A DNA stretch of 64,000 bases from an uncultured Clostridia bacterium (GCA_937921505.1 CAKZUB010000071.1:18086-82085); one strand, 5' to 3'; counted from the first letter of the stretch, positions 25,955 through 38,201 are shown. Notes: a model not told the origin generated them from the letters alone. Made by a program: numbers and translations.

Positions 25955-28900
25955 CTACCTTGGTACTATTTTAGAAAGCATTTGGATCATTTCTTCTGCT
26001 GAGATCAACTTACTAGGCAATACTATTGCATTTGGATTTTGGATAACCTTAAGTTCAACAGCTGCATAAGCATAGTTTCTGTAGTGCGCCTGAAAAGCAC
26101 CTATATTGCTAATGCTTTGCTTGTTTTTTATGCTAATTGCTGTAATAGGTTTATTATAAATCTTTTCATAGGCCTGCATAAGAATATAAACGGCTTCATC
26201 TTGTCTGATAACCTTATCTGTGCCTACGCTTGTTATACCCTTTATACCTCTATTTTTTAAATACAGCATATAATCTGTATTTCGCTTGGCACCGAGTACT
26301 CTTGCAATCGCTCCATAAACTTGTTTCTTAGTTGCTCCCGTTTTAATCATATAAGCATCTAGCGTAAAAAAGTCAGTAAGATTATATTTGGAAATAATAT
26401 TTTGATACATAATAAGCTCTGGAAGTGCGCTGCCTATACCTTGGCTGCCCGTAAAAACATAAATACCTAGCTTGTGTGCCTCTATCGCAAATCCACCATT
26501 TGCCTGAATAACTTCTACACTACTCCAAGATCCTTCTAAATAATACCCATTAACCGAATAACTCTCTAAAATACTTGTAAGAAGTATTGGCTTTTCTATT
26601 TCCTTTATACTAACCGTTTTATAAGTTTCACGTTTTAAAATACCTCTTACATCTTTCTGATGATCTTTTCTTATAGCTTGCACCGCATCATCAATAATAT
26701 CTTTTAAGATTTCATCATTAATTTTACCTTTAAGTAATTCCTTTTCTAACAAGGTAATAATATGCTTTCTTTCCTTATCAATTAAATTATTAAGCTCTAT
26801 CATGATATCATCTTCTATAAGCATGTCTTCTGTCTCTAGATAAACAATATCCATATCAACACAAATTTCAGGTGATATAACCCTTTCACCATTAATCACA
26901 GCTGAAGATGCCATCTTAAAAAAGTCTAACTTTATATAATAATCTGCAATCCTCTTCTGACCTACTTGACTAATCGCTTCCTTGATATCTTTATTATCTA
27001 AAGTAAGTGTATAAGGTCTTACATTAACTGATTCATTGCCTAACACTGCACTAATGACTACATTAAAATCACTGGCCTTACTTAACATATCAGCAGGCAA
27101 ATAATAGGTGAGCCTGTTCATATCTTTATTTGTTTGAAGCTCATAAATATTTTGTACTGCTATTTCCGCATTAATATAGGACTGTCTATATTTATAAGCA
27201 GCTGAAAACCTATTATCCCCTTCTACTTCCCAATAAGATCTTCTTCTTAACTTCTCAACTTCATCATCATATCGTTTAAGATACTCAGCAAACTTATTAT
27301 CTTTATCTTGGTCATCTTGATCAAATTCTGTTCTAGCAACTACCCTTTCTGAATAAAGTGATCTTGGATAATCTGCATTTTCTGGCTTAGCATTTGTTTT
27401 ATCTACTATCCTCACTTTAATATCGTATCTTTTCCCTGGTTTTAAGTCATAAATCTTATATACAAAGTGCCTGTACCCCGAAGTTATAAGACTTGGGTCT
27501 TCTAAAGATGTAAGAGCTACTTTGTTGTAGTCAAGTCTATATGTATTTTCCATTTCACTCTGAATCGCTATTTCAAACTCATACTGGCTGGGTATGGCAG
27601 CTCCCGCTGGAATGGGTGCTAAAAAGCTAATAACTGTTTCTGTTTTAGGATTATAATTATACTTACTAGGTACTTCTACCTGTAGTTTAATAGGTTTTTC
27701 TACTGGATGCGTTGTTACTGGCACCATAATCCATTCTGATCTTACTGCCACACCCTTTATGATACATACTGTACGAATATAATAATAATAAATAGTATTT
27801 GGAGAAAGATTGAGATCATCTAATTTAAATGCATCTGAGGATTGTACCGGCTGAAGCTGCTGCCAAGTAGTCTGGGTGCCTCCAATAGTCATTATGTTAG
27901 ACTCTGATGTATTAAATCCAACTAAACTACTGTTCATCGTTATAAGCTTTTCTATATCTAGTTTATTACTGCGTTCACTTTCTTTAAGCTGAGCATCTAC
28001 GACCCTTGCTATTTCGTAATATACCTTTTCAGTATCTTCATCTTTGTTAAACTTAGCCTCAGCCCATTTTAATATAGCTGTTGTATTATTAGGCTGAGAA
28101 TCTACCCAAAATTTTTCAGGAACAGGCGGTACCTTATCTTCTGGTTTAGGCGGCTGTGGAAGTGATGTTGTTGTAAAACTAAGCGTCTTTGAAAATATAG
28201 AGTATCTTAAATCATGTGGTTGTAAATTTTTAAAAGTATTTAATCTTACTCTTACTTTCACATAATATACTTGATTAGGATCCATATTTTGAATGGCTAC
28301 TTTTACGCGGTCTAACTGCCCTTCTAATGACTCTATGGGATAAACGATTGGAATAATTTTTCCATTTCTTAAATCATCAAGCTGAGTATTATTTAAAACT
28401 AAATTATTTGTAGTCGTTAGCGTGATAGCCGATCCCGTTGTTGCTATAGCATTCTTTAAGTCTTGATCAGTATATATTTGCTTTTTATCGTTCTTTTGAT
28501 ATAAAAATATTTCATAAGTGCCCTTATAAGTAGGAGAGTTCGTTGCATCTAAATAGAGTTCTGCCGGTGTGAGCATCATTTTGACATAATCTCTGATATT
28601 AACTTTCTGAATTTCAATATCATAATTAATAGCTTGCTCAGTTTCATTTACTATTGATCTATTAATACTCTCAAGCTCTGTTGGTACTGGAATAATTTCA
28701 TTTACATTATCTATTGACACAGAAACATCACTGGAATCTTGACTCTGTGCTACTTTTCTAAGTGGATTTTGGGGATCAAATGTGGGATCAAATATGGCAT
28801 TAATACTTGCATAATATATTCCTGGCACATGGTATGCATCCATTGTTGCAGCTGTTCCAACTAGGTAATCAACTCCTGCAAATCTAGCATCGTTAACTTG

Positions 28901-30736
28901 TATATACTCCCAACCTGCTTGAGTAATATGTTTTGCTACCACACCTTCTACCGCAAAAGTACCTGTGGCACTTATATACCTTCCAACTCCCGTTGTCCCA
29001 GCTTCTGTTGTTATCTTAATATCTCCGTTTACTTTTGAAACTTTAAATATTTTAATAACTGCTGAATCTCCAGGCGTTCTATTTTCTTTTTTAACTTTAT
29101 GTAAAGAAAGCTCATAGTAAATAGACCCTTTGCTTAAAAGAACATCTAGCTCATCTTTTGGTGGTGCTTGCCATTCTATATCAAAGCCCACAGCTTGTGG
29201 CTGCCCGCCAATTTCATGTGATGGCACTGCATAAATATTATTAATACTTTGGATTCTCGGTACTGTTGGTGGGGCTGTTTCATTAGCAATCTGAAATTGC
29301 ATAATTTGTGACTTGAGTGTTTCTCCAGCTCCAATATCTGCTTCTATTTGATAAAATCGTTCAGATCCAATATTAGGTATGTAAATATAGATGGGTTCCG
29401 TATTATCCTTTCTATTGGGATAATAATGATCTATAGATTTAACGAGACTCGTCTGCGTCGCTCCTTGTTTTAAGGTGTATGTTACTGCCCCATTGATATT
29501 ATAAGGTATAATACGAATACCTACCTGACTCTCACTTGCTCTAAAAACTGTATACTGCAAATAGGTATGCCCATTATTTTCAAGATTAAACTGCTTCTTT
29601 TCTGCAGGTAATTCGTCAATAACGCCACCTTCTAGAGTAAGTCCTACACCTATAAGCATACTGGCATCTAATTTATCCCACTTTACTACCTGACTCGCAA
29701 TCGCAGGATCTACATAACTTAGAGAATTATTGACATTAATGCTCATCGTACTGCCTATTGCTCGCACTTGCCCATTAACCACTCCCATTTCATCAGTGAT
29801 TGGTTCTGGTGTTGTTGGGGTTGCTGATAAAGGAAACTTAAGTGTTATACCATTGCTGCTATTTACATTGTTGCCCCCTGTTGCAGAAGTTGATACCCAC
29901 ATATTTAATACAGCCTTAATATCATTTCCTGTTACAGGTGCAAAATTATCACCTTGTATCACTTTAGGTTTATCAAAGTCTACTTTCACCCCTGGATGAC
30001 TTCCTAATTCTTCTTCTCCGCTTTTAAGTAACTCTTTAGATGTGAAACCATCAATCGGCGTTAAGTGTGTAGGTGAAATCCTGAAGTTCTTTAACCCTTT
30101 TATAGTCTTTAAGCTTCCTTCTTCTACGGTTAATCCATTATAGTATTGCAGTTTAAATTCCGTAATATTTCCAGCTTCAACCCCCTCTGTGCTGACATGA
30201 ATGGTTTGTCCTTTAATCATCAGCCGGATTGGTAATGCTCCTGCCTGGAGACTTAGTTGCTGCCTATCGAAGGGGATAATCGCACCTATAGCATCTAAAT
30301 GCAAGTCTTCATACTCAAAGACAGGTGTACCTGCAGCCTTTGTCTCCCAATTCCAAGTGCCTGCATTATATTGTCTGTAAGAATATGTTGGTGGCGTAGC
30401 AAATGTATTTGATACTGTAGCTTTCAGTTTTACCTTTTTAGCAGCATTAACATCAAACTCAAGATTCACTTTATTTGTAATACCTGATTGCTCAACATAG
30501 TAACTCAAGGTATAAACTCCTGATTGTTTCATATCCCACTTAACGCCTGCTTCATTTGTACTAAGTCCACTGTTATTGAGTTCTATACCATCCTCTCCAT
30601 CTAAAAGACCTTGATCTGATACTAATTGGTAGTTATATTTAGTATCAAATACTAGAGGTGCTGCACTTACACTTATTTCACTTAAAGAACTTAGAAGCAT
30701 TATAATTGTTAATAAACCAGCTACTCTTTTTCTCAT
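25955..30736 (-). CDS. Secreted multi-fibronectin-III protein with SLH-like C-terminus (1593 aa)
   Basis: First gene of the two-gene surface operon. Signal peptide about 1-26 (GLLTIIMLLSSLSEISVSAA). N-terminal beta-rich region of about 500 residues that I cannot assign, then fibronectin-III-like modules (DPNQVYYVKVRVRLN, SPNTIYYYYIRTV, KPGKRYDIKVRI). A charged helical segment near 1190-1220 follows. The final 180 residues have SLH-like signatures (TGATKKQVYGAIARVLGA, RQDEAVYILMQAYEKIYN). No catalytic domain was recognised, so a structural or adhesive role is likely. ATG start after GGAGG. Confidence 0.85.
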   Translation of the reverse strand: MRKRVAGLLTIIMLLSSLSEISVSAAPLVFDTKYNYQLVSDQGLLDGEDGIELNNSGLSTNEAGVKWDMKQSGVYTLSYYVEQSGITNKVNLEFDVNAAKKVKLKATVSNTFATPPTYSYRQYNAGTWNWETKAAGTPVFEYEDLHLDAIGAIIPFDRQQLSLQAGALPIRLMIKGQTIHVSTEGVEAGNITEFKLQYYNGLTVEEGSLKTIKGLKNFRISPTHLTPIDGFTSKELLKSGEEELGSHPGVKVDFDKPKVIQGDNFAPVTGNDIKAVLNMWVSTSATGGNNVNSSNGITLKFPLSATPTTPEPITDEMGVVNGQVRAIGSTMSINVNNSLSYVDPAIASQVVKWDKLDASMLIGVGLTLEGGVIDELPAEKKQFNLENNGHTYLQYTVFRASESQVGIRIIPYNINGAVTYTLKQGATQTSLVKSIDHYYPNRKDNTEPIYIYIPNIGSERFYQIEADIGAGETLKSQIMQFQIANETAPPTVPRIQSINNIYAVPSHEIGGQPQAVGFDIEWQAPPKDELDVLLSKGSIYYELSLHKVKKENRTPGDSAVIKIFKVSKVNGDIKITTEAGTTGVGRYISATGTFAVEGVVAKHITQAGWEYIQVNDARFAGVDYLVGTAATMDAYHVPGIYYASINAIFDPTFDPQNPLRKVAQSQDSSDVSVSIDNVNEIIPVPTELESINRSIVNETEQAINYDIEIQKVNIRDYVKMMLTPAELYLDATNSPTYKGTYEIFLYQKNDKKQIYTDQDLKNAIATTGSAITLTTTNNLVLNNTQLDDLRNGKIIPIVYPIESLEGQLDRVKVAIQNMDPNQVYYVKVRVRLNTFKNLQPHDLRYSIFSKTLSFTTTSLPQPPKPEDKVPPVPEKFWVDSQPNNTTAILKWAEAKFNKDEDTEKVYYEIARVVDAQLKESERSNKLDIEKLITMNSSLVGFNTSESNIMTIGGTQTTWQQLQPVQSSDAFKLDDLNLSPNTIYYYYIRTVCIIKGVAVRSEWIMVPVTTHPVEKPIKLQVEVPSKYNYNPKTETVISFLAPIPAGAAIPSQYEFEIAIQSEMENTYRLDYNKVALTSLEDPSLITSGYRHFVYKIYDLKPGKRYDIKVRIVDKTNAKPENADYPRSLYSERVVARTEFDQDDQDKDNKFAEYLKRYDDEVEKLRRRSYWEVEGDNRFSAAYKYRQSYINAEIAVQNIYELQTNKDMNRLTYYLPADMLSKASDFNVVISAVLGNESVNVRPYTLTLDNKDIKEAISQVGQKRIADYYIKLDFFKMASSAVINGERVISPEICVDMDIVYLETEDMLIEDDIMIELNNLIDKERKHIITLLEKELLKGKINDEILKDIIDDAVQAIRKDHQKDVRGILKRETYKTVSIKEIEKPILLTSILESYSVNGYYLEGSWSSVEVIQANGGFAIEAHKLGIYVFTGSQGIGSALPELIMYQNIISKYNLTDFFTLDAYMIKTGATKKQVYGAIARVLGAKRNTDYMLYLKNRGIKGITSVGTDKVIRQDEAVYILMQAYEKIYNKPITAISIKNKQSISNIGAFQAHYRNYAYAAVELKVIQNPNAIVLPSKLISAEEMIQMLSKIVPR

Positions 30737-30876
30737 ATTTCACGTCCTCCATATATGCTAATTATTTCTATGTTATATTATTTTCACAGATAAATATCTC
30801 TCACTATTTATCGACATTTTATCTCTTTATCATAATAATATTACACACTATTTTATTAAAATTTCCCAAAAAACAC

Positions 30877-31908
30877 TCAGTGCCTATAAGTTTGTAGTTC
30901 CTTAATGACTTTCTTAAAAGCTGTTCCAATAGGAATACTATTCATGTGTGCTAAGCTTACAAACTTTCCCTCTTGAGCTTGTTCTATAATTTTCATCAAT
31001 GCCCTTTCTCCTCTAAACTCGATAAGAAGCGGCTCGAGTTCCCATTTGCGATGTGTAAACACATGTGAAACAGTTTTAAGCTTATTTATGTGCCAATCTT
31101 TGTTTACATGTCTTTTAAACTTATCCTTAGGTACCAAAGGAAACCCCCATAAGTTAGCCAAAAGTCCCTCTTCTGGTCTCTTTTCCATCCAATAAGTATC
31201 ATCTCGCCTTATAATCATAACTTTATAGGTCAAAACAGTAACCTTTTGTTTTGCTGTCTTTACTGGAAATAAATTTGTAACTCCCTCATGATTAGCCATG
31301 CAACCTGGCTGCATAGGACATTCTATACACCCCGGATCTTTAGGACTGCATATAAGTGCCCCAAGCTCCATAAGTGCTTGATTAAAACGATTAGGATCAC
31401 CAGGCATAAGCGCCATCACCTTTTCATCAAATACTTTTCTATTCTTAGCTCTACTAATATCTTCTTCTATAAGAAATTGTCTTGATAGTATACGCATCAC
31501 ATTACCATCTACTGCTGGAACTGGCGTATGAAAAGCAATACTTAAAATAGCTCCTAATGTATATGGACCAATACCTGGAATTCTCTTAACTAAATCTATA
31601 TCTTTTGGAAAAACGCCCCCATACTCCTCGTCCACCATTTTCGCACCCTTATACAGATTTTCAGCTCTCCTATAATACCCAAGTCCCTGCCAATAGTTAT
31701 AAACTTCTTCAAGCGTAGCACTAGCTAAGCTATGAATAGTCGGAAATCTATCCATAAACTTCTCATAATAAGGAATAACCGTATCCACTTGTGTCTGCTG
31801 AAGCATAATCTCCGACACCCATATAGCATACGGGTCATTTGTATTTCTCCATGGCATTGCTCTTTTATTTGTGTCAAACCAAGCGAGTAATCTCTCTGCA
31901 TAATCCAT
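30877..31908 (-). CDS. mutY: A/G-specific adenine DNA glycosylase MutY
   Basis: Removes adenine mispaired with 8-oxoguanine. 343 residues. Catalytic E33 lies in WVSEIMLQQTQ and D134 in VPAVDGNVMRILSR; the helix-hairpin-helix is RIPGIGPYTLGA (109-120). The 4Fe-4S cluster cysteines C187, C194, C197, C203 have the classic C-x6-C-x2-C-x5-C spacing. Residues about 225-340 form the NUDIX-like domain that reads 8-oxoguanine. It lies between the atp operon and the fibronectin operon on the same strand. Confidence 0.96.
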   Translation of the reverse strand: MDYAERLLAWFDTNKRAMPWRNTNDPYAIWVSEIMLQQTQVDTVIPYYEKFMDRFPTIHSLASATLEEVYNYWQGLGYYRRAENLYKGAKMVDEEYGGVFPKDIDLVKRIPGIGPYTLGAILSIAFHTPVPAVDGNVMRILSRQFLIEEDISRAKNRKVFDEKVMALMPGDPNRFNQALMELGALICSPKDPGCIECPMQPGCMANHEGVTNLFPVKTAKQKVTVLTYKVMIIRRDDTYWMEKRPEEGLLANLWGFPLVPKDKFKRHVNKDWHINKLKTVSHVFTHRKWELEPLLIEFRGERALMKIIEQAQEGKFVSLAHMNSIPIGTAFKKVIKELQTYRH

Positions 31909-32441
31909 AGCAAAATCCCTTCCCTATAAAAGACCATTTATACTTTATACTTATTTTACCATAATTCTAGATATTAAAATACATTATTTCCTCGGAAATA
32001 TTATTTTTTTACTTTTTTACCCATCTTTCTCAAAATAAGCAATATAAGACTTTATTTCACACTCCATCATCCTATCTGCAAACTACGGATAATCTTTATT
32101 GGTTAATCATCTATATTAGGTTCGCAAGGCTAGCAGGGATATCTTACGCCTTTCCTACCAGCCTCGCTAATCTTAATAAACTGTATATCTCTAAACATAA
32201 AGACCTATATGAATAAAAAATCTATTATTAATTCTGAAGCAAAACTGATGAAAAATATATGTAACTTTAATGTATGGCATAATATCCTAACATCTATTGA
32301 TTACGGCAATCATATGTTAACAGATGTTTTAGTAACAGTTGAGAAATACTATCAGGGGAGTGAGGATATTCTTTTAGATCGTCCTTGTTTTATATATGGC
32401 AGACTGTCTTAAAACTAATTAAAGTCTAAATAGCCAACGCC
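31909..32441. other. Intergenic region between mutY and foldback copy 2
   Basis: AT-rich stretch with no convincing gene. It contains an imperfect hairpin at 32115-32171. A 67-codon open frame at 32209-32412 on the plus strand lacks a ribosome-binding site and family resemblance. A mutY promoter should lie near 31910-31970, but I could not fix one. Confidence 0.6.
32115..32171. repeat. Isolated imperfect hairpin
   Basis: ATTAG...GCAAGGCTAGCAGG pairs with CCTACCAGCCTCGCTAAT across a short loop, about 18 pairs with several mismatches. It is not followed by a clear T run on either strand, and it does not share the core of the foldback family. It could be a weak terminator or a decayed repeat. 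Confidence 0.5.
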
Positions 32442-32671
32442 TAGCAGAGGGAGATTTTAGGGTTCGGAAGTTGCCTCTGTAGTATTTTGTAAAAAAATCT
32501 TAGCAGTTTATTTAAATGGTTTTTAGGGAGACTGTTTGAGCAGCAATTATAAAATTTGTATACAAATTTTATAATTCGCGAGTTTCGACCGTTCATTTAA
32601 AGAAAGTGCTTAGATTTTTAAAAATACGCAAGTGAGCAACTGAAGAACCCTAAAATCTCCCTCTTCGGACT
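32442..32671. repeat. Foldback element, copy 2
   Basis: About 230 bp, downstream of atpC. Arms AGAGGGAGATTTTAGGGTTC (32446-32465) and the exact complement at 32645-32664. Compared with copies 1 and 4 the distal bases differ on both arms so that pairing is kept. Core AGGGAGACTGTTTGAGC ... GCGAGTTTCGACCGTTCAT is shared, as is the apical palindrome found in copy 1. Flanking AAAGTC (32421-32426) and GACTTT (32668-32673) can extend the stem. It could also serve as the end of the atp transcript, for which no simple terminator was seen. Confidence 0.9.
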
Positions 32672-32783
32672 TTAATCACTAACCATAAAGTATAAAGCAT
32701 TAAAAAAAAGCATCCCAAAACCCTTCACTCAGGTCTTAGGACACTCTCTCACTTTCTTTTTTCCAACTTTCTAATCTATCAAC

Positions 32784-33185
32784 TTACTTTGCATCTTTTA
32801 AATTCAGCCTTACAACAGCTTTCTTAAGAGCAATTTCTGCTCTTGCTCTATCCATATCTTGCTGTGACAAACGGCCTTCTGCTCTTTCTTTGGCTCTTTT
32901 TGCTCTCTCAATATCTATGTCTTCTGGGAACTCCGAGGCATCTGTAAGAATAATTACCCTATCAGTTGTTACCTCTGCAAAGCCTCCCATAGTGGTTGCT
33001 TTTTTCAAAACGCCACCTTGTTTATAACGAATCACATTATATCCAAGCAGGGCTACAACAGGCTCATGGTCATATAATATCCCCATATCCCCTTCTGTCG
33101 TATGCAATATCACTGACTCTACTTCTTCGTCAAAGATTTTTCTAAGTGGTGTTATAATTTGAAGTGTTAATTTGTTTTTTTCCAC
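32784..33185 (-). CDS. atpC: ATP synthase F1 epsilon subunit
   Basis: Central-stalk subunit that couples rotation and can inhibit ATP hydrolysis. 133 residues: N-terminal beta-sandwich (LTLQIITPLRKIFDEEV, TTEGDMGILYDHEP) and C-terminal helical hairpin (AKRAKERAEGRLSQQDMDRA). GTG start after AGGTGATG, eight bases from atpD. Last gene of the operon. Confidence 0.96.
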   Translation of the reverse strand: MEKNKLTLQIITPLRKIFDEEVESVILHTTEGDMGILYDHEPVVALLGYNVIRYKQGGVLKKATTMGGFAEVTTDRVIILTDASEFPEDIDIERAKRAKERAEGRLSQQDMDRARAEIALKKAVVRLNLKDAK

Positions 33186-33193
33186 ATCATCAC

Positions 33194-34639
<1,446 letters not shown>

Positions 34640-34650
34640 TTAATTATGAA

Positions 34651-35520
34651 TTATTTGAGTGCCTCAGCGCCGCCTACAATCTCTGATAGTTCTTGAGTGA
34701 TTGCTGCTTGTCTTGCTCTATTGTACTGAATATTTAGCTTTTCCATAATTTCTTCTGCATTTTCTGTTGCAGCGTCCATAGCCGTCATTCTTGCACCTTG
34801 CTCACTCGCACTCGCTTCTACCATACCACCATAGATAACATCTGCTACATATCTTGGAATAACATATCCAAGTACAGCCTCTGGTGATGGTTCATAAACT
34901 AAAAGATCCTTTAGCGTTCCTTCTTCGGCTCTTTCTTCACTCTTTATACTATCTATATCGATTGGCAAAATGCGAATCATCGTAGGCTCGTGTTGGATCG
35001 AAGACTTAAAGCCTGTATAAGCTAGATATACTTCTCCAACTTCACCTTTACTGAATTTATCTATTACATAATCAGCAATTTCCCTTGCCACTTTATAGGT
35101 AGGTTCTTCTGATACCCCTATGATTTCTTTTGGGATAGCATACCCTCTTGCTTTAAACAGCTCTTTGCCTCTTTTTCCTACAACAACTAAATGCGTTTTT
35201 TCAGCGTTTACAATATGCTTCATCACGAGTTTACAAATGTTTGCATTATAGCCTCCACAAAGCCCTCTGTCTGATGAAAGCGTGATATACGCTGCTGTAT
35301 CAGCTCCATTAGCTCTTAAAAAAGGAGATCCCACACCATTTGCATTTTTAGCTATAGATTGCATAGTTGTTATCATTTTATTAAAAAAAGGTCTTGTTCT
35401 AAGTGCCGCTTCCTTGCTTTTATGAAGCTTTGATGTTGCTACAAGGTTCATTGCACTCGTAATTTTCTTGGTGCTGTCTATGCTTCGTATTCGCCCTTTA
35501 ATATCTTGTAAAGACGCCAT
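34651..35520 (-). CDS. atpG: ATP synthase F1 gamma subunit
   Basis: Rotor shaft of F1. 289 residues. N-terminal helix ASLQDIKGRIRSIDSTKKIT and C-terminal helix RMTAMDAATENAEEIMEKLN form the coiled-coil shaft; both are diagnostic. ATG start after GAGAGGGTG, 21 bases from atpA. Confidence 0.97.
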   Translation of the reverse strand: MASLQDIKGRIRSIDSTKKITSAMNLVATSKLHKSKEAALRTRPFFNKMITTMQSIAKNANGVGSPFLRANGADTAAYITLSSDRGLCGGYNANICKLVMKHIVNAEKTHLVVVGKRGKELFKARGYAIPKEIIGVSEEPTYKVAREIADYVIDKFSKGEVGEVYLAYTGFKSSIQHEPTMIRILPIDIDSIKSEERAEEGTLKDLLVYEPSPEAVLGYVIPRYVADVIYGGMVEASASEQGARMTAMDAATENAEEIMEKLNIQYNRARQAAITQELSEIVGGAEALK

Positions 35521-35541
35521 TTATCGCACCCTCTCTATCCG

Positions 35542-37053
35542 TTAGTTTACTTGAAATCCTTGTTTAAATTCTACAACAATTGCTTTTAACTTTTCTTCTA
35601 ATTCCTTTGTAATACCTTCTTTTTTAAGAAGTTCTGCAAGAATCTCTTGATATTTAGTATCTACAAATTCAACTAATTCATTTTGGAATTTAACGACTTT
35701 GTCTACTGGTATATCTAAAAGGTATTTTCTAGTTGCAGCGTATAATATAACGATTTGATGTGCAACACTGAGTGGTGCATATTGCGCCTGCTTAAGCACT
35801 TCCATAATACGCTCCCCTTGCATAAGCGCATTTTGAGTAGCAGTATCGAGGTCTGAACCAAATTGTGCAAAAGATGCAAGTGAACGATACTGCGCAAGTT
35901 CAACACGTATAGGGCCTGCAATTTGTTTCATTGCTTTAATTTGTGCCGCCCCACCAACACGAGATACTGAAAGACCTGGGTTAATAGCTGGTCTTATCCC
36001 TGCGTTAAAAAGTTCTGTTTCTAAGAAGATTTGTCCATCTGTAATAGAAATAACATTTGTTGGAATATAGGCTGAAATATCTCCAGCTTGCGTTTCAATA
36101 ATCGGTAAAGCTGTAATCGATCCACCACCTCTAGCATCTGAGAGCTTAGCCGCTCTTTCTAAAAGGCGAGAGTGTAAGTAGAATACATCTCCAGGATAGG
36201 CTTCACGGCCTGGTGGTCTACGAAGAAGTAGTGCCATTGTACGATAAGCTACCGCATGTTTAGATAAGTCATCATAAATAATAAGAACATCCTTACCATT
36301 TTCCATCCATTCCTCACCAATAGCAACACCTGCATAAGGCGCAATGTATTGAAGTGGTGCAAGCTCACTTGCTGTAGATACAACAACTGTTGTAAAACTC
36401 ATCGCATCATTTTTCTCAAGCGTACTTACAATTTGAGCTACAGTAGACGCTTTTTGCCCGATAGCAACGTAAATACAAAGTACATCTTTACCTTTTTGGT
36501 TAATGATCGTATCTATTGCAAGAGCTGTTTTACCAGTTTGTCTGTCTCCGATAATCAGCTCTCTTTGTCCACGTCCAATAGGAACCATTGCATCAATTGC
36601 TTTAAGTCCTGTTTGAAGTGGTGTATCTACTGATTTTCTTTCAATAACGCCTGGTGCTACACGTTCAACTCTTCTATACTTATCAGTGTTAATAGGGCCT
36701 TTACCATCTATAGGTTGACCAAGCGCATTAACAACACGTCCCACAAGCACATCGCCTACTGGAACCTCTACAACGCGACCCGTTGATTTAACTGTGTCGC
36801 CTTCTTTAATATATTGATCTGAACCTAAAAGAACGACACCAATATTGTCTTCTTCTAAGTTAAGCACCATACCAAATACATCACCTGGAAACTCAAGTAA
36901 TTCTCCTGCCATTGCTTTTTGTAAGCCATGAATACGCGCAATACCATCGCCTACTGAAATAACAGTTCCTACCTCAGCTATCTCTAGGTGTGCTGTATAG
37001 TTTTTAATCTGTTCTTTAATGATACTGCTTATTTCTTCTGGTCTCAGATTCAT
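35542..37053 (-). CDS. atpA: ATP synthase F1 alpha subunit
   Basis: Regulatory nucleotide-binding subunit of F1. 503 residues from the ATG at 37053, which follows AAAGGGGTG; a longer frame beginning nine codons upstream overlaps atpH and is not used. P-loop GDRQTGKT at 169-176; signature [17 protein letters not shown]. Nineteen bases after atpH. Confidence 0.98.
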   Translation of the reverse strand: MNLRPEEISSIIKEQIKNYTAHLEIAEVGTVISVGDGIARIHGLQKAMAGELLEFPGDVFGMVLNLEEDNIGVVLLGSDQYIKEGDTVKSTGRVVEVPVGDVLVGRVVNALGQPIDGKGPINTDKYRRVERVAPGVIERKSVDTPLQTGLKAIDAMVPIGRGQRELIIGDRQTGKTALAIDTIINQKGKDVLCIYVAIGQKASTVAQIVSTLEKNDAMSFTTVVVSTASELAPLQYIAPYAGVAIGEEWMENGKDVLIIYDDLSKHAVAYRTMALLLRRPPGREAYPGDVFYLHSRLLERAAKLSDARGGGSITALPIIETQAGDISAYIPTNVISITDGQIFLETELFNAGIRPAINPGLSVSRVGGAAQIKAMKQIAGPIRVELAQYRSLASFAQFGSDLDTATQNALMQGERIMEVLKQAQYAPLSVAHQIVILYAATRKYLLDIPVDKVVKFQNELVEFVDTKYQEILAELLKKEGITKELEEKLKAIVVEFKQGFQVN

Positions 37054-37072
37054 TAACTTATTACACCCCTTT

Positions 37073-37618
37073 CTATGCAAGTTTAAGCTCAGCTAACTGC
37101 TTCTTTAATGTTTGCATCTTACCTTTAATACTTGCATCTACAACTTTGTCACCAACTCTAATAATAAGCCCCGCTATAATAGATTCATCTACAATAGTAT
37201 CAAGCTCTATCTGACTTTTTGTATTATTTTCTAATTGCATTTTAATCTCTTCTAACTGACGTGCTTCAAGAACTACCGCTGAAGTTACGGTTGCTTTTAA
37301 AATGCCTTTTTGTTTTTCTATCATTTGTAAAAAGGTTTCAAAAATGTCAAGTAAAAATTCTTGTCTGCCCTTTTTAATGATAAGTATCATGAGTCCAACA
37401 ACTGACGAAGACACCTGCTCTGAAAATATTTTCTCTATTAAGGAAACTTTCTCATCTAAAGTTATTCTTCGATTTTGTAGTAGTGCTATAAAATCTGGCT
37501 CATCCCGAAGTAACTGTATAACAAGTTCCACTTCGGATTTATAATCTTCTATCCTATTATCCGAAATAGCTAGTTCAAATAGGGCAGTAGCATATCTTTT
37601 AATAACTAACTTAGCCAC
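37073..37618 (-). CDS. atpH: ATP synthase delta subunit (OSCP type)
   Basis: Peripheral-stalk subunit joining b to alpha3beta3. 181 residues. N-terminal [19 protein letters not shown] and C-terminal block [20 protein letters not shown] are family hallmarks. GTG start after GGGGGA, overlapping the end of atpF by 13 bases, so translation is probably coupled. Confidence 0.96.
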   Translation of the reverse strand: MAKLVIKRYATALFELAISDNRIEDYKSEVELVIQLLRDEPDFIALLQNRRITLDEKVSLIEKIFSEQVSSSVVGLMILIIKKGRQEFLLDIFETFLQMIEKQKGILKATVTSAVVLEARQLEEIKMQLENNTKSQIELDTIVDESIIAGLIIRVGDKVVDASIKGKMQTLKKQLAELKLA

Positions 37619-38160
37619 TGTACATCCCCCATTTCTTTTATAGTTTCATCTATTAAAGCATGGTGTTTTGCTTCATCTATAGAGGCACTCACAAACTTAC
37701 TGGCCATAATAGTTGAGATTTCTATCATTTCTTTTTTAAGCTCATCTTTAATACGTTCTTGTTCAAGTTTAATGTCACTTTGGGCCTTTTGTTTGATATT
37801 TTCGGCTTCTTCTTTTGCAGCTTTAATGATCTCTTCTTCTCTTACAAGTGCTTTTGCTCTTGTATCTTTTAGAATTTGGTTAGCTTCATCTTTAATGTTT
37901 CTAAGTTTCGCTTCATAGTCAGCTTTCAATTGAATCGCACTTGCTTTTTTACTTGTTGCGTCATTGATAGTCTCTGCAATAGTATTCTTTCTTTTATCTA
38001 AAAAGTCTGTTACAGGCTTAAATAAAAGCTTGTAAAGAATCCATATAATCACAAAGAGCGATATCCATATCAGACTTAAATCCCAAAGCAAAGGTAAATC
38101 AAAACCGATAATTTTCCCAGGCTCTGTAGCAGCTAATAATGTAATAAATGATGTATTCAA
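37606..38160 (-). CDS. atpF: ATP synthase Fo subunit b
   Basis: Peripheral stalk. 184 residues: one membrane helix (about 24-48, LWDLSLIWISLFVIIWILYK), then a long charged coiled coil (about 55-165) typical of subunit b dimers. TTG start at 38160 with AAGGAGGG about ten bases upstream; no better in-frame start upstream. Only one b gene, as in most heterotrophic Firmicutes. Confidence 0.95.
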   Translation of the reverse strand: MNTSFITLLAATEPGKIIGFDLPLLWDLSLIWISLFVIIWILYKLLFKPVTDFLDKRKNTIAETINDATSKKASAIQLKADYEAKLRNIKDEANQILKDTRAKALVREEEIIKAAKEEAENIKQKAQSDIKLEQERIKDELKKEMIEISTIMASKFVSASIDEAKHHALIDETIKEMGDVQWLS

Positions 38161-38201
38161 AGGGAAGCTCCCTCCTTTCTATGCTAGTAATGCTTTTTTG
38201 A

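Noticed and set aside
32115..32171. Member of the foldback family
   Set aside because: Lacks the shared core (TTTGAGC / GCGAGTT) and arms; only the word GCAAGG is common.
32209..32412. 67-codon open frame on the plus strand between mutY and atpC
   Set aside because: No ribosome-binding site, no family resemblance and a codon pattern unlike neighbours; it lies in AT-rich spacer beside a repeat.
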